A stretch of DNA of 38,445 bases from contig DAGJ01000011.1 in NCBI GenBank assembly GCA_002495685.1, forward strand, positions 31,854 to 70,298, written 5' to 3'. This document shows positions 26,070-34,435 of the stretch, piece after piece. The notes under the pieces are model-generated. The model had not been told where the DNA came from. It made no database searches and saw only the letters and a program-made list of their open reading frames with translations. The stretch's first letter is position 1, and each line of letters opens with the position of its first letter. The position numbers and the translations under genes were made by a program. Source of the stretch: Methanobrevibacter sp. UBA412 (GTDB lineage: Archaea > Methanobacteriota > Methanobacteria > Methanobacteriales > Methanobacteriaceae).

Positions 26070-26117
26070 GGGGAGGGGAAAATTTTAAAAATATTTAAAA
26101 ATAAATATTCTAATTAG
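26070..26117 (+). other. Strong Shine-Dalgarno site far upstream of the MFS gene, with possible short leader frame
   Basis: GGGGAGGGG (26070-26078) is one of the strongest ribosome binding sites in the window, yet the MFS gene's ATG is at 26125, 46 bases away. A short frame without ATG follows the site (ATT at 26082 and ATA at 26091, ending TAG at 26115-26117, eight bases before the MFS ATG). It could be a leader peptide acting in translational control of the exporter, or the site may be an unused relic. Confidence 0.25.
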
Positions 26118-26124
26118 ATATTTT

Positions 26125-27504
26125 ATGGAATTTTTTAAAAACAGACGAAATTTAGTACTTATTATATTATTAACTGCTGGTTTTATGGGTTCACTTGGTC
26201 AAAGTTTACTTACAAGTGCACTACCTAATATTATGAGTGATTTCAGTATAAATGCTACTACAGGCCAATGGTTAACTACAATCTACATTGTTATATTAGG
26301 TTTAGTTACCTGTGTAAGTGCTTTTATAATTAACAGGCATAATACTAAACATGTATTTATGGGTGCTTTAGGATTATTCATTATTGGTTGTATTCTAGCT
26401 TTTTTTGCACCTAACTTCAATGTACTTTTAATTTCACGCATAATACAAGCAACAGGAACAGGAATCCTATATCCATTATCACAAGTTGTTATTTTATATT
26501 ATTTCCCATTAGAGGATCATGGTAAAGCTTTTGGTTATATGGGTTTAGTTGTAGGTGCAGGACCAGCATTCGGACCAACATTTAGTGGATTTATTGTGGA
26601 TTTCTTTGATTGGAGAGCAATATTCAGCATCCTCTCAGTAATAGCTATTATATTATTCATTATAGGTAGTGTGGAATTAAAGAATATTAAAGAGAAATAT
26701 CCTGTGAAAATGGATTTCTTATCTGTAATTATGTATGGTTTAGGTTTTACTCTTATAATGTATGGTGTAACTAATGCAGTAAATATTGGATTAGGAAACC
26801 TTTTATCATTACCTCCTATCATTATTGGATTAATATTCCTACTTGTATTCTCCCATAGACAATTACATGCAAGTATTCCTTTATTAAAATTAGAATTATT
26901 TAAATGTAATGTTTTCGCTGCAAGTACTATTGTTGTTTGTTTAAGTTATATTTTAATGATGAGTGGAACCTTACTTGTACCATTATATATTCAATCTGCA
27001 AGAGGATTAAGCGCTATAACTTCAGGTTTAATCTTACTGCCTGGAAGTATTTTACATGCTCTTGTAAACCCTAAAGCTGGACAATTCCAAGATGATTATG
27101 GTGCAAGAACAAGTAGTCTACTTGGTTTTGTTTTTATTATAATAGGAACACTACCTTTTGTCTTTTTAAACCTGAACAGTAATTTAGTCTTAATCACTAT
27201 AGTTTACTGTTTCCGTATGATAGGTTTAAGTTTCCTTATAACACCACTTCAAGCTTATGGAGTAGATCCATTCCCACGGTCCGATTATAGTCATGGAACC
27301 GCAATCCTAAACAGTTTAAGACAAATCACAGGAGCACTTGGAACAAACATACTAGTAGCAATAGTAACCTTTTTCAGTTTAAACGGAAATGTAGACTGTT
27401 ATGGGATAAATATAAGCTTCTTAATACAAGTAATTTTAATGTTATTTGCACTAGTAATTATTTTAAAATATATTCAAAATGATCATCCATCATATAATCA
27501 ATAA
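26125..27504 (+). CDS. MFS multidrug exporter, DHA2 (14-helix) family
   Basis: 459 residues with about 14 hydrophobic helices, the EmrB/QacA layout. The first helix and loop contain LTAGFMGSLGQSLLTSALPNIMSD, and helix 5 carries the antiporter motif C, VGAGPAFGPTFSGFIVDFFDWR. LTTIYIVILGLVTCVSAF is helix 2. It should export drugs or toxic metabolites by proton antiport. No regulator is adjacent; the neighbours are the U32 gene (divergent) and an ABC exporter (convergent). Start choice is ATG 26125 (MEFFKNRRN), although the nearest strong Shine-Dalgarno site is 46 bases upstream; the frame is open back to 26089 without an ATG. Confidence 0.85.
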   Translation: MEFFKNRRNLVLIILLTAGFMGSLGQSLLTSALPNIMSDFSINATTGQWLTTIYIVILGLVTCVSAFIINRHNTKHVFMGALGLFIIGCILAFFAPNFNVLLISRIIQATGTGILYPLSQVVILYYFPLEDHGKAFGYMGLVVGAGPAFGPTFSGFIVDFFDWRAIFSILSVIAIILFIIGSVELKNIKEKYPVKMDFLSVIMYGLGFTLIMYGVTNAVNIGLGNLLSLPPIIIGLIFLLVFSHRQLHASIPLLKLELFKCNVFAASTIVVCLSYILMMSGTLLVPLYIQSARGLSAITSGLILLPGSILHALVNPKAGQFQDDYGARTSSLLGFVFIIIGTLPFVFLNLNSNLVLITIVYCFRMIGLSFLITPLQAYGVDPFPRSDYSHGTAILNSLRQITGALGTNILVAIVTFFSLNGNVDCYGINISFLIQVILMLFALVIILKYIQNDHPSYNQ

Positions 27505-27527
27505 AAAAAAAAGAGAATGGAAAGTTT

Positions 27528-28265
27528 TTATAATGGTACGTCGCTTTTATAAGTGTATAACCAGGTAATAAAAACTCCTATAATGAATGTGGCTAGGATT
27601 ATTAATGATGGTGTTAGGGTTCCGTAGGTGTATTCTCCTAATTTCCCTGCAGATATTATAAATGGTGATATCCATGGGAATAATGGTGCGAAAACTTTAC
27701 CATATACTAACATGTTTCCAAACACTATACCTGCACTTGCAATCATTATAAATACTGAATTTTTCATTAGAATACTTAAAAATACTAATGGTGACATTGC
27801 AAGATAAAGTAATATGCTTCCAAATATTAATTCTTTAAACATTTTAAAGAATATTGTCCAGGTAAATCCATCTCCTCCAAGTAGGATAAAACATAATGAA
27901 CTTGAGAGGAAAGTGAAGATTGATAATATTAATATCCATAGTAGGTACATTGAAAACTTACCAGTTAAATATTTAGTTTTAGAAACAGGTAAAGTTAATA
28001 TTGATTTAAGTGTGTGTTCATTATACTCACGTGTAAATAGGTGATTAGCTATTACTGCAAAGAGTACTACTCCAAACATACTTAAGAAATAAAGATTTGA
28101 TTCGCTTAAGAATAAATCAAATAGTAATTGATTACCTTGTGATTGCACATATAGAAATTCTCCTGATAATAAAAATGGTATAACTAAACATCCAAGTAGG
28201 GTTACTAGAAATATTTTACTTCTTTTTAGTTTTAAAAATTCCATTTCAATAAAATTTGTTAACAT
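27528..28265 (-). CDS. ABC-2 type transporter permease
   Basis: 245 residues with six hydrophobic segments. The N-terminus FIEMEFLKLKRSKIFLVTLLG and the loop LFTREYNEHTLKSILTLPVSKTKYLTGKF are typical of ABC-2 permeases related to bacitracin/lantibiotic immunity exporters (E-Y-x-x-x-T-x-K-x-x-L-x-x-P motif). It pairs with the ATPase encoded two bases upstream and would form the membrane pore of an exporter, possibly for a peptide or hydrophobic toxin. The overlap-like spacing indicates translational coupling. The start is ATG at 28265. Confidence 0.85.
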   Translation of the reverse strand: MLTNFIEMEFLKLKRSKIFLVTLLGCLVIPFLLSGEFLYVQSQGNQLLFDLFLSESNLYFLSMFGVVLFAVIANHLFTREYNEHTLKSILTLPVSKTKYLTGKFSMYLLWILILSIFTFLSSSLCFILLGGDGFTWTIFFKMFKELIFGSILLYLAMSPLVFLSILMKNSVFIMIASAGIVFGNMLVYGKVFAPLFPWISPFIISAGKLGEYTYGTLTPSLIILATFIIGVFITWLYTYKSDVPL

Positions 28266-28267
28266 TT

Positions 28268-29179
28268 TTATATTTCTCCTATTAAATTTGTGAAGTATTC
28301 TTCTAAGTTTTCCTCTTCAAGGGATAATCGGTTTACATTTATTCCATTGTTTATGAATTCTTTATTTAAGGTGCTTCTATCATTGAAGTGATTGTATAAT
28401 TCTATTTCATCTTTTATTTTGTAGTCTATATTTTCTGTTAATCCTTTATTTGTTAAAATTTTTTTAGCTAAGTCTTTATTATCTACTTCGATTAATAGTT
28501 TTTTATTGGTTTTTTCATGTAGGTCTTCACGGGTGATTTCTTGTATTAATTCTCCATGATCCATTACTCCGATTACGTCTGCTAGGTGTTCGATTTCATT
28601 TAGTATGTGGCTGCTTATGAGGATTGTTAAATTGTATTCTTTTACTAATTTTTGTAGTAGTTTCCGTATTTCCCGTATACTTACTGGGTCTAAACCGTTT
28701 ATTGGTTCGTCTAGGATTAGGAGTTCTGGTTTGTGGATTATTGCTGCTGCTATTCCTAGTCTTTGTTTCATTCCTAGTGAGTATTGTTTATATTTTTTAT
28801 TTTCTTCTTTGAGGTTTACTATTTCTAGGACTTTTTGTATTTGTTTTTCATTGTAGTCTCCTCTGATTTTTGTAAATATTTTCAGGTTTTCTTTTGCTGT
28901 GAGGTTTTCATAGAATCCTGGTGTTTCTATTATGGATCCTATTTTTTTGTAGATTTCTTTTTGGTGGTTTTGTGTGTTTTTGTTAAATATGTGTATTTGT
29001 CCACTAGTTGGTTTTATTAAGTTTAGGAGCATGCACATTGTTGTGGTTTTCCCTGCTCCGTTTCTTCCGAGTAATGCATAGATTTTTCCTTTTTCTATTT
29101 TCATGTTTATGTTGTTTACTACGGTGGTTTTTTTATATTTTTTTGTTAGTTGGGTGGTTTCTATTATGTATTTTGTCAT
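28268..29179 (-). CDS. ABC transporter ATP-binding protein (BcrA/ABC-2 exporter type)
   Basis: 303 residues. Walker A LGRNGAGKTT (37-46), a Q-loop-region ETPGFY (about 85-90), signature YSLGMKQRLGIA (133-144), Walker B LLILDEP (153-159), and H-loop SSHILNEIEHLADVIGVM with H191. About 80 C-terminal residues form the accessory domain typical of bacitracin-type exporters. It powers the permease encoded immediately downstream. The coding strand is A/C-rich, opposite to many neighbours. The promoter faces the FUSC gene promoter and contains the phased operator array. GGAAGTG lies about ten bases before the ATG. Confidence 0.9.
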   Translation of the reverse strand: MTKYIIETTQLTKKYKKTTVVNNINMKIEKGKIYALLGRNGAGKTTTMCMLLNLIKPTSGQIHIFNKNTQNHQKEIYKKIGSIIETPGFYENLTAKENLKIFTKIRGDYNEKQIQKVLEIVNLKEENKKYKQYSLGMKQRLGIAAAIIHKPELLILDEPINGLDPVSIREIRKLLQKLVKEYNLTILISSHILNEIEHLADVIGVMDHGELIQEITREDLHEKTNKKLLIEVDNKDLAKKILTNKGLTENIDYKIKDEIELYNHFNDRSTLNKEFINNGINVNRLSLEEENLEEYFTNLIGEI

Positions 29180-29225
29180 TTTTTTCTGACACTTCCTTTT
29201 TTTTGGGTGAATTGTGAATGTGTAT

Positions 29226-29284
29226 ATGTAATGAAAATTTTACATTTGTAAAAAATATATTACATATGTAATAAATATATTACA
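29226..29284. promoter_or_regulatory. 20-bp phased array of TTACAT-ATGTAA sites between ABC and FUSC exporter genes
   Basis: Centred at 29265.5 is the perfect 16-base palindrome TATTACATATGTAATA (29258-29273). Centred at 29245.5 is TTTTACATTTGTAAAA (29238-29253), palindromic except for its central pair. Half sites fit the same phase: ATGTAA at 29226-29231 (centre 29225.5) and ATTACA at 29279-29284 (centre 29285.5). Centres are exactly 20 bases, about two helical turns, apart, so dimers would line up on one face of the DNA. The array lies in the divergent promoter region and probably controls both exporters. The regulator is not encoded beside it. Confidence 0.6.
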
Positions 29285-29368
29285 ATTCTAGTATATAAAG
29301 ATAACCCCACCACAAAAAGATTAAGAATTATATAAAAACAATAAAAAACATAAATAAACATAATTAAA

Positions 29369-31420
29369 ATGGAAAAAATAACATACAAAAACCGGATAAA
29401 AAGACTAATAAAATCAGAAAAAAGGCCCCACTGGCCAAAAATGATTAATATGCTACTAGGATTAACCCTATCCTCCATAATAGGTTACCTCTTATTTCCC
29501 CAACTCATATACCTATTCATAATAACAAGCATACTAATGGGCTTACTAGTCAACACACCATACCCCTTAAAAACACTCACACACCATGCAATAAAAATGA
29601 TAATCTGCGGAGGCTTAGCAGTCTTTACAGCAACATTCGCAACCCTAAACACCTACATCGCAATACTATTTTTCATAATATGGTTAATCTTCTTCATAAT
29701 AATGAACATAAAAGGAGGCTTAAACCGGACAGTTGGACTATTTACAATGTTCACATACTTCATAAGCTTAAACATTGTACTCACAAATGTCCTAAACATA
29801 ACAAGCACAACACACCCATTACACATACTACACTTAGCCCTATACTGTGGAGCAATAGGATCATTTGCAATATTCCTAGAAACCAGTCCAACACTAATAA
29901 TTAAATACTTAAAACATGACCCTACAAAAAGGAAAATCCTAGCTGAACTATACTCACCTAAAATCAAATATGATAAATTCATAAAAAACCGTACCATAAT
30001 ATTAAAAGCAGACCAATCAGACTACACATTCACACTCATACACCTAGCAATGAGTCTAATGATATCCAGTTTCAACCTCCAATATGTTAAAGATGATATA
30101 AGCAAGGAAAACCAGGAATACTTTAAAAATTTCATAAAAGAAGTAGATAAACTACAAACACAAATAAGCACAGCAATAATAAAAAACAATGATAAAGGTT
30201 TAATATTAAACCTAAAACACTTACGACGAATCGTAGAAGATATAAATCAAATAAAGGATACTAAACCAGAATCATTAAATGTTAAAAAATCTATACACAC
30301 CTACCTAAAAACATTCCAAAAAATAAATTTAGGATTAACTGGTGCATACACAGAAGAAAATATACCATTACCTGAAGATGAAGAAAGCACATGGACAAAC
30401 TTAAAAGATAATTTAACCTTAAACAATATTAATGTTCGCTATGGTATAAGATTTGCAATCGCCACTAATTTATCATTTATCTTTGATATATTAACTGGAG
30501 GAATAATACAGTATGCAGCAACCATTAGTAGTTTCTTTACAATGAAACCTGATGCAAAATTTACAAAAATAACTGTATTAAAAAGAGTAATTGCAACACT
30601 TGCAGGTAGTGCACTTGCAACCTTAATAGCAATAATACTTTTAAACTTTAACTTATCCTATTTAATTCCAGTTTTAGCTGTGCTAACTATGAGTCTTTTC
30701 TATGCATATATGCAGAATAATTATAGTATTGGAATATTTTTTGCTATGATGATGGTGGTTTTCATCCAACCTTCAAATTTATTAGTATCACAAGCAATGT
30801 ATCGTATTTTCGGAACAGCAATTGGGGCCTTAATTAGTTTCCTTGTTGGAATGTTCATATTACCTAATGAAACTAAAAATAATTTAAGTATTCTAATTGC
30901 AAATAAAATTGAATTTAATAAAAATTTAATCATACATATCCTAAATGAAAATGAGGATAATTTATTTAAGGATAATAAACTTATTCATGATAATAATTTA
31001 CGTATGACTGGAAGTATAGATCGTATTAGTGAAGAATATGAGGATATAAGTGATGATATTGATTTATTTATTGAATTATCAAGTTCTCTTAATCAGATTC
31101 ATGGAAATTTTTTAAGTCTTAAACGTTATATTTTCCGTACTAATCGGGATTTTAAGTTTGAGAAAGCTTTAAATTTATTTGATAATTTTTTCACTAATAT
31201 TAATAATGTTATATTGGAAGATGATGAAATATATTTTGAAGAAGAATTTGAAGAATTAACTAGTATAGTTGATTATTTAGAAACTAAGTATAGTGATAAT
31301 AAGGATATTATTCTTTTAAGATATTTTAAATGGATTTATGAGGATATGGAAGTGGTTTATGATCTTGTTAAAACTGGTCGTAGGAATAGTACTTTCACTC
31401 GTTTTAATCAAATGATATAA
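29369..31420 (+). CDS. FUSC family membrane protein (aromatic acid/fusaric acid exporter-like)
   Basis: 683 residues. Layout: basic N-terminus, a first bundle of about six membrane helices (27-172), a cytoplasmic helical region (about 175-355), a second bundle of helices (about 363-495, including GGIIQYAATISSFFTMKPDAKF and RIFGTAIGALISFLVGMFILP), and a cytoplasmic helical tail. This two-half arrangement is that of YccS/AaeB/FUSC proteins, thought to export aromatic acids or relieve toxic compounds; the substrate here is unknown. It is divergent from the ABC exporter, with a shared operator array. The 5' part of the coding strand is A/C-rich (to about 30000), while the 3' part becomes T/G-richer. 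No clear Shine-Dalgarno site precedes the ATG. Confidence 0.82.
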   Translation: MEKITYKNRIKRLIKSEKRPHWPKMINMLLGLTLSSIIGYLLFPQLIYLFIITSILMGLLVNTPYPLKTLTHHAIKMIICGGLAVFTATFATLNTYIAILFFIIWLIFFIIMNIKGGLNRTVGLFTMFTYFISLNIVLTNVLNITSTTHPLHILHLALYCGAIGSFAIFLETSPTLIIKYLKHDPTKRKILAELYSPKIKYDKFIKNRTIILKADQSDYTFTLIHLAMSLMISSFNLQYVKDDISKENQEYFKNFIKEVDKLQTQISTAIIKNNDKGLILNLKHLRRIVEDINQIKDTKPESLNVKKSIHTYLKTFQKINLGLTGAYTEENIPLPEDEESTWTNLKDNLTLNNINVRYGIRFAIATNLSFIFDILTGGIIQYAATISSFFTMKPDAKFTKITVLKRVIATLAGSALATLIAIILLNFNLSYLIPVLAVLTMSLFYAYMQNNYSIGIFFAMMMVVFIQPSNLLVSQAMYRIFGTAIGALISFLVGMFILPNETKNNLSILIANKIEFNKNLIIHILNENEDNLFKDNKLIHDNNLRMTGSIDRISEEYEDISDDIDLFIELSSSLNQIHGNFLSLKRYIFRTNRDFKFEKALNLFDNFFTNINNVILEDDEIYFEEEFEELTSIVDYLETKYSDNKDIILLRYFKWIYEDMEVVYDLVKTGRRNSTFTRFNQMI

Positions 31421-31496
31421 GTTTCCTATATACTTAAAAGTTTTAAGCTTTAAAATAAACATCATCAATGTATTAAAATAAGAATAAGATTAAAAA

Positions 31497-31527
31497 AACT
31501 TATACTTGCACTTGTTAAGTATAAGTT
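31497..31527. terminator. Hairpin between convergent FUSC and zinc-ribbon genes
   Basis: AACTTATACTT (31497-31507) and AAGTATAAGTT (31517-31527) are exact reverse complements with a nine-base loop. It lies 77 bases after the FUSC stop and 73 before the stop of the opposite gene. A smaller palindrome, CTTAAAAGTTTTAAG, is at 31433-31447. Both suit termination or 3'-end protection of the two transcripts. Confidence 0.5.
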
Positions 31528-31599
31528 AAATTGTGTTAAGTTTTAATTTTATGAATATTAAAAAGGGTAAAGGAAATGAAAAAAAATAATCCCCACCAT

Positions 31600-32481
31600 T
31601 TAAATATTATTTAAATTAACCTCACTTGGAAAACCATGAGAAACAATATATGCAAATAATTTAACATACTCATCATGACTTAAAGAAACACCATTATCAC
31701 CAAACTCCACACTATTAGGAACATTACCATTTTCCTGAATAGAATTAACAACTTCACTAGCAAGATTACTATACTCACTACTAGAAATCATATTAGAATC
31801 CTCAGTATTACTACTAGTATCACTAGTACTAGAATGATCTAAAATATTACTTGCTAATAAGTAAGTAGCATCATCAATACTAAGATTAGCATCACCAATA
31901 TCAATATTAGTAAAACCAGATGGAGCACTTTCAACCATACTAGCTAAATCATCAACATTAACATTACTAGAACCAATAGAATCATTCACACCTTGCACAA
32001 TATTATTCTTCAAAGAATTAGAATCATTCTCCTCCTTAAATATGGAAGCAACACTAGAATTAGTAGTATCATTAACCATAGAACTAAGATTCTCCTGAAT
32101 ACTAGAATCATTTGCAGGACTAGTCACATTCTCCTCAGCATTATTATCAGACTGACTTACACCTGAACCTGTAACATGATTCGTGTAAGGAACAAGACCT
32201 TTACTTGGACTATTAGTACTATTATTAGTAGAATTAGGACCAGAATTATTAAATGATAAAGCAACAGCAGCACCAATCAATAAAACAATAATTAAACCAA
32301 CACCAACCATATAATAAATACTATTATCCTTTTTTCCATCAGGATTTGAAACATTCTTTGGATGTTTACTATTAGAAATATTTCTACGATTATCACTAAC
32401 AGGATTATTTAAACTTTTACCACAACGTTTACAATAATCTAATCCATCAGGATTTTCAAATCCGCATCTTGAACACTTCAT
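31600..32481 (-). CDS. Zinc-ribbon membrane protein with long Ser/Asn-rich outside region
   Basis: 293 residues. The N-terminal zinc ribbon CSRCGFENPDGLDYCKRCG (3-21) is cytoplasmic. A basic linker precedes one membrane helix (IYYMVGVGLIIVLLIGAAVAL, about 54-75), then about 215 residues rich in Ser, Asn, Asp and Thr lie outside. Near the C-terminus are two related units, VESAPSGFTNIDIGDANLSIDDATYLLASNIL-like and PNSVEFGDNGVSLSHDEYVKLFAYIV-like (only partly quoted), suggesting an internal duplication. It has the same plan as the protein at 22830 but a different outside part. The function is unknown; wall or surface sensing is conceivable. The ATG at 32481 is preceded by AAGGAGGAT, about 14 bases upstream. 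Confidence 0.65.
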   Translation of the reverse strand: MKCSRCGFENPDGLDYCKRCGKSLNNPVSDNRRNISNSKHPKNVSNPDGKKDNSIYYMVGVGLIIVLLIGAAVALSFNNSGPNSTNNSTNSPSKGLVPYTNHVTGSGVSQSDNNAEENVTSPANDSSIQENLSSMVNDTTNSSVASIFKEENDSNSLKNNIVQGVNDSIGSSNVNVDDLASMVESAPSGFTNIDIGDANLSIDDATYLLASNILDHSSTSDTSSNTEDSNMISSSEYSNLASEVVNSIQENGNVPNSVEFGDNGVSLSHDEYVKLFAYIVSHGFPSEVNLNNI

Positions 32482-32542
32482 AATATATTATTATCCTCCT
32501 TAATATTTATATAAATCTAAAAAAAATTTTAAAAAATAAAAA

Positions 32543-32567
32543 TCAACTAAGTTTTTAACATAGCACC
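32543..32567. repeat. Second copy of the window-start repeat
   Basis: TCAACTAAGTTTTT at 32543-32556 is identical to positions 1-14, with partial similarity for about ten more bases. It lies in the gap between a histidine kinase gene end and the start of the zinc-ribbon gene. See the entry at position 1. Confidence 0.25.
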
Positions 32568-32571
32568 TATA

Positions 32572-34422
32572 TTAAATTGGAAATTTAATCATAATCCCTG
32601 TACCTTTACTGGGTTTTAAGTTAATTAACTCACCATCAATTTGCTTAGTTAAACTCTGCAAAATAGTCATACCTAAACTACTAGTAGTATTAATATTTAA
32701 ATCACTTGGCAAACCCACACCATTATCACAAACAGTTAAAACCAAACCCTCATCTGCCTTTTTAAGTTTAATCCACAAATCACCCTCACCAGAAGGGAAA
32801 GCATACTTAATAGTGTTTAAAATCAACTCATTAATCATCAAACCTAAAGGAGTAATAATATCCATATTCAACTCCATACTATCAATATCAGTATGTAAAT
32901 TAATATTACTACCACCATATAAGGAAAAAATTTGTGAAGACTCAGAAACAATATAATCTCTAACATTAACATAATCCATACTATTAGATTGATATGTTTT
33001 ATCATGAATAAAAGCCATACTATTAATACGATTAATAGTATTCCAAATCGTAGTTTCAGGATTATCCTTATTAAAATTATAATCAATATTTAAAAGACTA
33101 AGAATAATTTGTAAATTATTCTTCACACGATGATGAACCTCTTTAAGTAAAACCTCATCACTATTAATATTAGACTCAATCATCATATTATTACTTTTTA
33201 ACTCCTCCTGAATACTTACTAAACGTGTAATATCCTGAACATAAAAAATAATCCTATTATAACCATTATTATATAAATTACCAGACACAAAACTATAAAC
33301 AGTTAAATATTTAATATTACCTTTAGCACTAGTAATCTTTAAAACCTTATTATAGAAATGATCAATTTCACCATTAACAATTTTATCAAACTTATCTTTA
33401 CTTTCACTATCTAAAAAATCCCTAAAAAAATTATAATCAGAATCATAATTCTGTATTTCACTTTTATTTAATTCTAAAATATCATAAATCTCCCTATCCC
33501 AATTAAAGTAACCAGTATTATCCACATGTAATAATGCAAACTTATTAAGTTTCTCACTAATTAATAAGTTCTGTTGAAAAATCTTAGAATTAAACTTATC
33601 ATATTTAAAACTTGTAATATCCCTAAAATAGAACTTAACAACTGATTCACTTTCATAATACTCTGGACTTATATAAACAAAAAAATAAGCAGAAGAACCA
33701 TTATTTAATTTAAATTCAACCTCTCCAGAATAGGATAAAACTTCCATTTTAAGTATTTCATCATAAAAACTTAACCATTCCTCATGTGTAAAGTCTTTAA
33801 AAATCATATCCTCAAAATTAAATATTGAGTACTTTTTTTCTAAATCCTTGAATTTCTTATTTTTATTAATAAAAACTTGATTTTTACTTATCACTACTGC
33901 AGGATTATATTGATAGAATATTTTCTTATTCTCCTCAATTAATGCTTCTGAGTCAGTTACATTATTTGTTAAAACAAAAATTAAACCTTTAGATTTAAAA
34001 ATTTTACTTTCATAACTAAACAGTAAATTATCATTAGAATCATGAATCATAAACTTAGCATATAATGTAATATTGTTTTGATAAACCTTTTTAAAAGATT
34101 TAAGAACACCTAAACTAGTATAAACAGGTAAGAACTCTGAATACAAGCACCCATTATATTCACTTAAATCCCTTTTTTCATCTTTTTTATGATAATCCTT
34201 AGAAGATAAATAATTTATAATGAAATCATCACAATCAGAGTTTAAAGGTTTATAAATATCAATAATTTGATTAGAATAAGCATATAATTCTTTAAACTTC
34301 AAATCTTTAAAAGGATAGAAATGTTTAGGAGGATTAGAAAAACTCACACCTTCATCTATTTTAATCATTTTAAATGATTCAGGATTACCCTTCTCAAAAT
34401 AGGTTAAACTAAGAGGAAACAT
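32572..34422 (-). CDS. Cytoplasmic sensor histidine kinase (HisKA_2 type, PAS-containing), active-site intact
   Basis: About 616 residues with no membrane segment. The N-terminal half appears to contain sensory/PAS-like regions (a unit at about 300-400 ends in ITSAKGNIKYLTVYS...YVQDITR). The phosphoacceptor box is LLKEVHHRVKNNLQIILSLL, with His at about 430 of the HisKA_2 family. The ATPase domain is intact: N box NELILNTIKYAF, G1 DNGVGLP, G2 SSLGMTILQSL, and final GTGIMIKF. The frame opens at GTG 34434, but GAGGTG (34433-34438) sits nine bases before the ATG at 34422, which I take as the start. It directly follows its degenerate paralogue, so the two are co-translated. No response regulator is nearby. 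Confidence 0.85.
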   Translation of the reverse strand: MFPLSLTYFEKGNPESFKMIKIDEGVSFSNPPKHFYPFKDLKFKELYAYSNQIIDIYKPLNSDCDDFIINYLSSKDYHKKDEKRDLSEYNGCLYSEFLPVYTSLGVLKSFKKVYQNNITLYAKFMIHDSNDNLLFSYESKIFKSKGLIFVLTNNVTDSEALIEENKKIFYQYNPAVVISKNQVFINKNKKFKDLEKKYSIFNFEDMIFKDFTHEEWLSFYDEILKMEVLSYSGEVEFKLNNGSSAYFFVYISPEYYESESVVKFYFRDITSFKYDKFNSKIFQQNLLISEKLNKFALLHVDNTGYFNWDREIYDILELNKSEIQNYDSDYNFFRDFLDSESKDKFDKIVNGEIDHFYNKVLKITSAKGNIKYLTVYSFVSGNLYNNGYNRIIFYVQDITRLVSIQEELKSNNMMIESNINSDEVLLKEVHHRVKNNLQIILSLLNIDYNFNKDNPETTIWNTINRINSMAFIHDKTYQSNSMDYVNVRDYIVSESSQIFSLYGGSNINLHTDIDSMELNMDIITPLGLMINELILNTIKYAFPSGEGDLWIKLKKADEGLVLTVCDNGVGLPSDLNINTTSSLGMTILQSLTKQIDGELINLKPSKGTGIMIKFPI

Positions 34423-34435
34423 ACTATTTAACACC

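Noticed and set aside
28605..29217. Plus-strand hydrophobic open frames
   Set aside because: They are opposite the ABC ATPase gene, whose Walker and signature motifs are intact. The T/G-rich complement simply encodes hydrophobic residues.
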